A stretch of DNA of 64,000 nucleotides from Sphingopyxis sp. BSN-002. GTDB lineage: Bacteria; Pseudomonadota; Alphaproteobacteria; Sphingomonadales; Sphingomonadaceae. The position numbers and the translations under genes are program-made. Under the pieces are notes generated by a model that searched no databases, had not been told where the DNA came from, and saw nothing but the letters and a program-made list of their open reading frames with translations. Positions 59,080 through 64,000 of this stretch are shown here, piece by piece; positions within the stretch are counted from its first letter, which is position 1, and each line of letters starts with the position of its first letter. The DNA lies in the NCBI RefSeq assembly GCF_022024275.1, contig NZ_CP091804.1, forward strand, positions 682,001-746,000, written 5' to 3'.

Positions 59080-59192
59080 GCCATTGGTCTCGCCCAAGCG
59101 GTGATCCCGCTTCCACTGCACCATGACCTCTCGGCCAAGTATGTTGATGCAATGGCCCGTCGCGAACGACGGCTGGCTACTCCCCAGATGAC
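59080..59192 (-). promoter_or_regulatory. yybP-ykoY manganese riboswitch aptamer
   Basis: Read on the minus strand, the sequence has the diagnostic first element GGGGAGTAGCC (59186-59176), then TCAACATACTTGG (59148-59136), then GCGAGACC (59093-59086). Helix P1 forms from GTCAT-c-TGG (59192-59184) and CCA-ATGGC (59087-59080) with one bulged C. Order, spacing and conserved bases fit the yybP-ykoY class, which binds Mn2+ and turns on exporters. It lies 83 bases before the UPF0016 exporter ATG. Its 5' side overlaps the last five codons and stop of the upstream lipoprotein gene. Confidence 0.9.
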
Positions 59193-59461
59193 TTGGGCGC
59201 GTTAGACGGCTTTGCCGTGTCTGGCAAGGGCATGGGCGCGGTCCGCGGTATCTTGCCGCCCGGTTCGACCGCCACCGCCGGCCCCGACGGAGCCCCCCCA
59301 GCCGCTTTCGCGGCCTTTTCGGATTCGGCGATATCCTTGTCCATCGCCTTCGCCCGCGCGTCGATTTCCTTCGCTGCCTTGTCGTATCGCTCGTCGAAGC
59401 TCGGCTCCTGGTGGCAGGCGGCGAGCAAGAGCGGCAACACGAGAGCAAGGCGGCGCATCAA
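59177..59461 (-). CDS. Small lipoprotein
   Basis: A 94-residue protein. The signal peptide MRRLALVLPLLLAAC has a lipobox LLAAC, so the mature N-terminal cysteine should be lipid-modified. The mature part is charged (DERYDKAAKEIDARAKAMDKDIAESEKAAK, in pieces DERYDKAAKEI) and likely helical, then proline/alanine-rich. The family is not recognised. It overlaps the tamB stop by four bases, so it may be coupled to the TamAB system. Its stop codon TAG is part of the conserved GGGGAGTAG element of the downstream riboswitch. Confidence 0.8.
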   Translation of the reverse strand: MMRRLALVLPLLLAACHQEPSFDERYDKAAKEIDARAKAMDKDIAESEKAAKAAGGAPSGPAVAVEPGGKIPRTAPMPLPDTAKPSNAPKSSGE

Positions 59462-62400
59462 TAATCCTTGCGGTAGCGGACGCTAAGGTTCGACTGGCCG
59501 CCCGCGGCGCCGGTCTGGCTCAGGATCGACAGCGCCGGGGTCAGGCTGATCTCGAGCTGCGTCGCGGTATAGCCGCGCGCATCGGTGATCACCTCGAGAT
59601 AGATGTCCTTCGAGATATATTGCCCGGCGGCGAGCGCCGTCCCGCGTCCGACAGTGTCGTCGGGGCCGAGGATGCGGAGCCGGTCGATCCCCGTCGCCGA
59701 GCGCAGCGCGCCGAGCGGACTCAGCCCGCCTCCACCGCCACGCAGCGAATTGAGCGACGCGGCAAGCTGCACTGCCTGCAGCGGCGACAAAGAGGTTACG
59801 GAATCGCCGAACAGGATGCGCGAGACGATCTCGTCCTGCGGCAGGCCCGGGACCGACGAGAAGGTGATCTGCGGGTTCATAGCACGGCCGGAGACATTGA
59901 TATTCACCGTCACCGTTTCGATCGTGTCGCTCGCGAGCAGCCGCAGCGATGGGTCGAAGGCATCGCCGGTCGGGAAGGTCACCCGGCCCTCTTCCAGATC
60001 GAACGAGCGACCCGCGAAGCCGAGTGTCCCGCGCACCAGTTCGATCTCGCCTGCGACGCGCGGCGCCTGCGTCGTGCCCGTCAGCGTCACGTCGGCCTGC
60101 CATTCGGATTCGAGCCCCATGCCGCTGACATAGATTTCGTCGCCGGCGCGCAGATGGATGTTGAGCCGGATCAGGTCGAACAGGCTGCCGCCGACCGCCT
60201 CGAGCCCGTCGCCGCTGATCCGCCGCCGGCCGGTCGGCGGCTTGCGGCGCACACCGGTCAGTACCGGCACGCTGGCTGCGCCTTCGCGCACAATGCGGTA
60301 GCGCGTTTCGGGCAGGCGGAGATCGCCCGACAGCAGCGCGGTCTGACCCGCGACCTTTTCGAGCGTCAGCGTGCCCGTCGCGCGCGCCGCGATATTCTCG
60401 CTCTTTGCAAGACGGGCGTTGTCGAGCGTCGCACTGATGTTCATCGGATAACCGTCGGCTTCGGAAAGGCTGACGAAGCCCTTCGCCTTGACCATGCCGT
60501 CGCCCGCCGTCGCGGTCAGGTCGTCAATCTCCAGCCGGTTACCGGTAAAGCGGCCATTGACGACCATATTGGTCAGCCGCGTGCCATAGGCCTGATTTTC
60601 ATAGGCCATGCCATTACCGCGCACGACCCCTTCGAGACACGGATCGCTGACGCGGCAGCTGAAATCGGCCGCAACCGCGATCGGGCCCGAGACGCCCTGA
60701 TCGGCGGGGCCGAAGAAGCTGTAAAGCGTGTCGGCGGGGCCATTGTAGCGCACGCCGCCGCCGAGCGGTGCAGCACGAAGCCGCGTCGTCCAGTCGCCCG
60801 CGCCGGGGCCGAGGGGACGAAGCGAGGCCTGCATCCTGCCAATCACCGTCCCGCGCTTGCGGATCACCGCGCGCGCCTCGCCGCCATCGCTGAGCAGCTT
60901 GCCGGCAAAATTGATGTCGACCGGCTGGCTGACTGACGCGGCTGTGGTGCGCGTGAAGCCGTCGATTGTCAGCCGCGCATCGGCGCGCGGGAAGGCATCC
61001 TCGCTCGCCTGCTCGAAATCGATGCTGCCCGTCGCGCGTCCGCCGAGTCCAAGGCCGGGATAGATCGAGTTCACCAGCGCCATATTCGCCCGGTCGAGGC
61101 GGCTCTGGATCATGATCCCCTCGCCGAAACGCCCCGCCACGCGCGCGCTGCTGCCGCGGCCGAGGTCGACCGTCGTGGGGAGCAGCTCATAGCCGTTGCG
61201 CCCCGGAATGATCCGCGCCGGCGTCGTCGTGCGGAAATTGACCCCGGTCGCGCGGCCCTGCACCGAAGCGCGCCAGAGGTCGGGCTTCAGGTCGGCATTG
61301 GCGGCAATGCGGAACGGCACCCCGCTCGTTCCCTCGACCAGCGCCTGCGCCTGACCGCTGCCGTTGCGATAGTCGATCTTCACGCGCCCGACGGCGATAT
61401 CATAGGTTCGGATCTGGGTATCAGCGAGCTGGATGTCGGCGACGATATGCGGCTGGTCGTAGAGCGTGACGTCGGCGTCGACGATCGCCGACCCGACCGC
61501 GAGCTTCGCGGCGCCGGGCAACACGACATTGTTCGCGCGGACGTTGATCGCCGCCGCCTGATATTGCCCCGCCGCGCTCAGCCGGACGATCCCGCCGAGC
61601 CCCTGACCCGAAGCATCGAGCTGGCCCACGAATGGCCCGGCATTGCTCTTCACCAGCCGCCCATGGAAGCCGATCCCCGACAGGTCGCCGCGCTCGATAT
61701 CGATCGTCAGCGGGCCGACAGCGGTCAGCAGCACGACATCGGCCGATAGCGGGCCATAATCGGTCTCGCCCGTCGCCGCGAGGCGATAACCGTTCGGCGC
61801 GCCGTTGATCTTCGCCACCAGATTGGCGAGCCCGATGCCGAGGCCGGGACGGTCGGCGGTCACCACCGCGCGCGGATCGCTGATCGTGCCGGCGAGCTGG
61901 ACGCCTACAGGGCCATAGTCGGTCGAGTTCGCGCGCGCGGCGAGCTGGATCTGCCCGTTCGGCGCATAGCTCCCCTGCCCGCCCGTGACGCGCAGCTTAG
62001 GCGCGGTCATGCGGAGGTTCGCAAAGCGGATGATGCCGTCGGTGCCGTAGCGCACATCGCTCGACGCCGTGGCATTGCCGCCTAGGAAGTCGCGCACGCC
62101 CGAATTGAACAGCTTCGTCGAGCGCGCGCGGACGCGGCCGACGATCTCGAACCCGCCGCGCGGCGCGGTCTTGAGGTCCGCGTCGGTGTCGATATCGAAC
62201 AGGCCGACGCTCTCGATCCGGTAATCGTTGATCCGCCCGTCGACCGCGCCGGTATAGAAGCCCTTGTTCAGATCGGCGATCATGATGACCTTGGCATCGA
62301 TGCGCGGCGAGCGAAGACGAAGATTGTCGCTGAGGATGCGGCCGTTCGCATAGGCGAGATCGCCGTCGAGCCTTACCTGTGTCAGCGTCCCGCCCGCCAC

Positions 62401-63696
62401 GGTGTCGAGCCCGCGAATGCGAACCGCGCGGCCTGCGACCGGAATGACGATCTGGTCGGCATCGACACGCGCCTTGCCCGCGAGGTTCAGCGTCTCGACG
62501 ATGATGTCGTTGACCGCGAGGCTGTTGGCGTTGGCGGTATAGTCGACCGTCGGCAGATCGAAGGCGCCGTCAAGCTGCGCGGTGGCACGGAGGCCGTTGG
62601 CACGCAGGGCCGGTGCGATGGCGCCGGGCCGCAGGACGTTGAGCGCAAGTTTCAAACCGTCGTAGCGGCTGTTGCCGAGGTCGATCCCGCCGCTGACGCC
62701 CAGCTGCGCTGCGTCGGAGGTGAAGCGGCCGTCGATATCGGCCTTGCGCTCGTTCAGCCGCGCGGTGAGGTCGACCGAGGTTTCGGTGCCCAGAACGCCG
62801 GCCACCGGCCCCTCGGCAAGCAGGCGCGAGGCCTGCGTACTGCCCTTGACCGCGAAGGTTCCGTCACGGGCGCTGAGCGAAAGCCGTGCGAGCGGATTGG
62901 CGCCGAGGTTCGCGGTGAGATTGCCGTTCCAGACCTTCCAGTCGCCCCGCCCGTCGAGCTTCGCGGTCAGCGGCTCCTCAAATCCGCCGAGCGCCGCGAG
63001 CACGCCGCCTTTCGGCGCGGTCATGTCGAGCGTCATCGCAAGCCGGTTCTGCTCGGGCACCGCGTCGAGCAGCAGCTTCAGCGTATCGCCCTCGCCGCCC
63101 CCGCCCGCGATCGTCCGCGCATCGGCGGTGACCTGCGCGCGGCGATCGGCGATCGCGATCTTGCCGCTCAGCGTCGCGACCCGCCGCTGGCCGGCGACGG
63201 CGGGTTCGAAAACGAAACGGTCGACCTGCAACTTCGCGACGTCGATATCGATGTCGGGCAGCAAAGGCTCGCCCGTATCGGGAACCGGCTTGAACGCCGG
63301 AATCTTCTCCATCACGAGCGTTTTCGCGGTCGCCGAGCGGACGTCGACATGGTTCGACAGATAGGCGAACGGCCGCCAGTCGACGCGGAGCTCGGGCGAG
63401 CGCAGGAACACGCCCTTGGGATCGGACAGCGTAAAATCGCGAATCACCATCTCGCCGAACAGCGACCCGTCGAGCCGGCCGATGCCGATCTTCATCCCGT
63501 TTTCGAACTGGTATTTCTCGACCTGATTGGCGACGAAGCGCCGTCCGGCATCGCTGTTGAGCCCGATCAGGAAGATCGCGACCAGCGCGATCAGACCGAG
63601 CAAGGCGATACCGGTCCATTTCGCGATCCGCAGCGGCCATGATGGCTTCGCCGCCTTCGGCTCGCTTTCGGTCACGATGGCGCCGTCCTCCGCCAT
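59458..63696 (-). CDS. tamB: Translocation and assembly module protein TamB
   Basis: A 1412-residue TamB/DUF490 protein. One N-terminal membrane helix (residues about 21-46, WTGIALLGLIALVAIFLIGL) is followed by a long repeat-rich beta-structured region and the conserved C-terminal TamB domain (GTTQAPRVAGEIELVRGTL, and DPSLRLLASDTIETVTVNINVSGRAMNPQ, seen as MNPQITFSSVPGLPQDEIVSRILFG in part). TamB bridges the inner and outer membrane and helps move lipids or assemble autotransporters with TamA. The ATG shares one base with the upstream TamA/BamA-like stop. Confidence 0.95.
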   Translation of the reverse strand: MAEDGAIVTESEPKAAKPSWPLRIAKWTGIALLGLIALVAIFLIGLNSDAGRRFVANQVEKYQFENGMKIGIGRLDGSLFGEMVIRDFTLSDPKGVFLRSPELRVDWRPFAYLSNHVDVRSATAKTLVMEKIPAFKPVPDTGEPLLPDIDIDVAKLQVDRFVFEPAVAGQRRVATLSGKIAIADRRAQVTADARTIAGGGGEGDTLKLLLDAVPEQNRLAMTLDMTAPKGGVLAALGGFEEPLTAKLDGRGDWKVWNGNLTANLGANPLARLSLSARDGTFAVKGSTQASRLLAEGPVAGVLGTETSVDLTARLNERKADIDGRFTSDAAQLGVSGGIDLGNSRYDGLKLALNVLRPGAIAPALRANGLRATAQLDGAFDLPTVDYTANANSLAVNDIIVETLNLAGKARVDADQIVIPVAGRAVRIRGLDTVAGGTLTQVRLDGDLAYANGRILSDNLRLRSPRIDAKVIMIADLNKGFYTGAVDGRINDYRIESVGLFDIDTDADLKTAPRGGFEIVGRVRARSTKLFNSGVRDFLGGNATASSDVRYGTDGIIRFANLRMTAPKLRVTGGQGSYAPNGQIQLAARANSTDYGPVGVQLAGTISDPRAVVTADRPGLGIGLANLVAKINGAPNGYRLAATGETDYGPLSADVVLLTAVGPLTIDIERGDLSGIGFHGRLVKSNAGPFVGQLDASGQGLGGIVRLSAAGQYQAAAINVRANNVVLPGAAKLAVGSAIVDADVTLYDQPHIVADIQLADTQIRTYDIAVGRVKIDYRNGSGQAQALVEGTSGVPFRIAANADLKPDLWRASVQGRATGVNFRTTTPARIIPGRNGYELLPTTVDLGRGSSARVAGRFGEGIMIQSRLDRANMALVNSIYPGLGLGGRATGSIDFEQASEDAFPRADARLTIDGFTRTTAASVSQPVDINFAGKLLSDGGEARAVIRKRGTVIGRMQASLRPLGPGAGDWTTRLRAAPLGGGVRYNGPADTLYSFFGPADQGVSGPIAVAADFSCRVSDPCLEGVVRGNGMAYENQAYGTRLTNMVVNGRFTGNRLEIDDLTATAGDGMVKAKGFVSLSEADGYPMNISATLDNARLAKSENIAARATGTLTLEKVAGQTALLSGDLRLPETRYRIVREGAASVPVLTGVRRKPPTGRRRISGDGLEAVGGSLFDLIRLNIHLRAGDEIYVSGMGLESEWQADVTLTGTTQAPRVAGEIELVRGTLGFAGRSFDLEEGRVTFPTGDAFDPSLRLLASDTIETVTVNINVSGRAMNPQITFSSVPGLPQDEIVSRILFGDSVTSLSPLQAVQLAASLNSLRGGGGGLSPLGALRSATGIDRLRILGPDDTVGRGTALAAGQYISKDIYLEVITDARGYTATQLEISLTPALSILSQTGAAGGQSNLSVRYRKDY

Positions 63697-64000
63697 CAGA
63701 ACGCCTGCCCGATCGATACATAGACGCTGACCCGCGCCTCGCCCGGCTGACGGTCGATCGGCGTCGCGACGTCGAGGCGCATCGGGCCGAAATTGGTGTA
63801 GAAGCGCCCACCGACCCCCGCCCCGAAGCGCAGGTTGTCGAAGCGCGGCGTCGATCCGCGATAGACCTGTCCCGCGTCGACGAAACCGACGATGCCGAAA
63901 TTGCCGAAACGATAGCGCGCCTCGAACGCCGCCTCGTTCAGGCTGCGACCGCCGATCGGGTCGTTGTTCGGATCCTTCGGCCCCAGCTCCTGATAGCCAT
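63696..64000 (-). CDS. tamA: TamA/BamA-like outer-membrane protein, C-terminal part
   Basis: The 3' end of a gene that begins beyond the window. About 100 residues are visible: GGRSLNEAAFEARYRF, the barrel strands FGIVGFVDAGQVYRG and RFGAGVGGRFYTNFGPMRLDVATPI, seen in pieces, and a terminal strand YVSIGQAF ending in the C-terminal Phe typical of Omp85 barrels. Position directly before tamB makes TamA more likely than BamA. The stop shares a base with the tamB start. Confidence 0.88.
   Translation of the reverse strand, partial: GYQELGPKDPNNDPIGGRSLNEAAFEARYRFGNFGIVGFVDAGQVYRGSTPRFDNLRFGAGVGGRFYTNFGPMRLDVATPIDRQPGEARVSVYVSIGQAF

Noticed and set aside
59212-60936. A 574-codon plus-strand open frame opposite tamB and the lipoprotein
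   Set aside because: No motif is seen and composition is typical of antisense frames in GC-rich DNA; tamB is well supported.
1-64000. Mobile elements, prophage, CRISPR arrays or tRNA genes
   Set aside because: No transposase, integrase, direct-repeat array or tRNA-like cloverleaf was found on either strand by reading.

Overview
The window is GC-rich, almost fully coding DNA. It has no tRNA or rRNA gene, no CRISPR array, no insertion sequence and no gene-free stretch over 300 bases. A cyoABCD terminal oxidase joined to SURF1 and a RegB/RegA redox pair, a TamB/TamA pair, a LuxR solo, a TonB receptor and many acyl-CoA and oxygenase genes together suggest an alphaproteobacterium, most likely a sphingomonad (Sphingopyxis/Sphingobium type). 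That placement is inferred from gene content, not from a marker gene.

Positions 1 to about 45,700 form a large catabolic region for a hydrophobic, probably polycyclic or isoprenoid substrate taken up by a TonB receptor. (a) 1-12,416: an acyl-CoA synthetase end, two CurA-like reductases, a cytoplasmic molybdopterin oxidoreductase, a ThuA-like protein, a P450, then acyl-CoA dehydrogenase / DUF35 / thiolase-aldolase / acyl-CoA dehydrogenase, and a LuxR-type regulator last. The four-gene block resembles steroid side-chain cleavage modules. (b) 12,447-16,554: a VOC protein and two Rieske oxygenase alpha subunits with a TIM-barrel protein. (c) 16,551-23,115 (minus): SDR, GST, a 2-oxoacid dehydrogenase E1 alpha/beta pair with a free-standing lipoyl domain, an NTF2-like protein, a ketosteroid-dehydrogenase-like flavoprotein and an NmrA-like protein. 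(d) 23,287-31,708: a phosphotransferase and AttH-like pair, then TonB receptor, P450 and EthD protein on the minus strand, then a second molybdopterin oxidoreductase. (e) 31,709-40,586: two TetR regulators, an N-acyl-amino-acid-deacylase-like amidohydrolase, an SDR, a CoA-transferase, a thiolase-like/enoyl-CoA-hydratase fusion and an aldehyde dehydrogenase. (f) 43,220-46,637: two acyl-CoA dehydrogenases and a LysR regulator.

Two families of palindromic sites tie this region together. A 22-bp GACRAAAA-N4-TWTTYGTC palindrome occurs at 23,222, 29,450 and 32,334. An 18-bp TTTAAATG-YT-CATTTAAW palindrome occurs at 29,495, 39,095 and 39,119. Each family lies at the promoter of one of the two TetR genes or its operon, and both meet between the TonB receptor and the second molybdopterin oxidoreductase. 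I infer a two-regulator catabolic regulon.

At 40,679-43,119 a small module (HTH protein with a C-terminal membrane helix, a hypothetical protein, a 4-TM protein, a RadC-like JAMM protein, a MarR-like protein) interrupts the catabolic genes. From 45,723 the window becomes core-like: LysR, regA, regB, SURF1 and cyoDCBA in one tightly overlapping minus-strand operon, then an MFS transporter, mobA, a mannitol-dehydrogenase-family enzyme, a HerA-like ATPase, a GDT1/UPF0016 manganese exporter under a clear yybP-ykoY riboswitch, a small lipoprotein, tamB and the end of a TamA/BamA-like protein.
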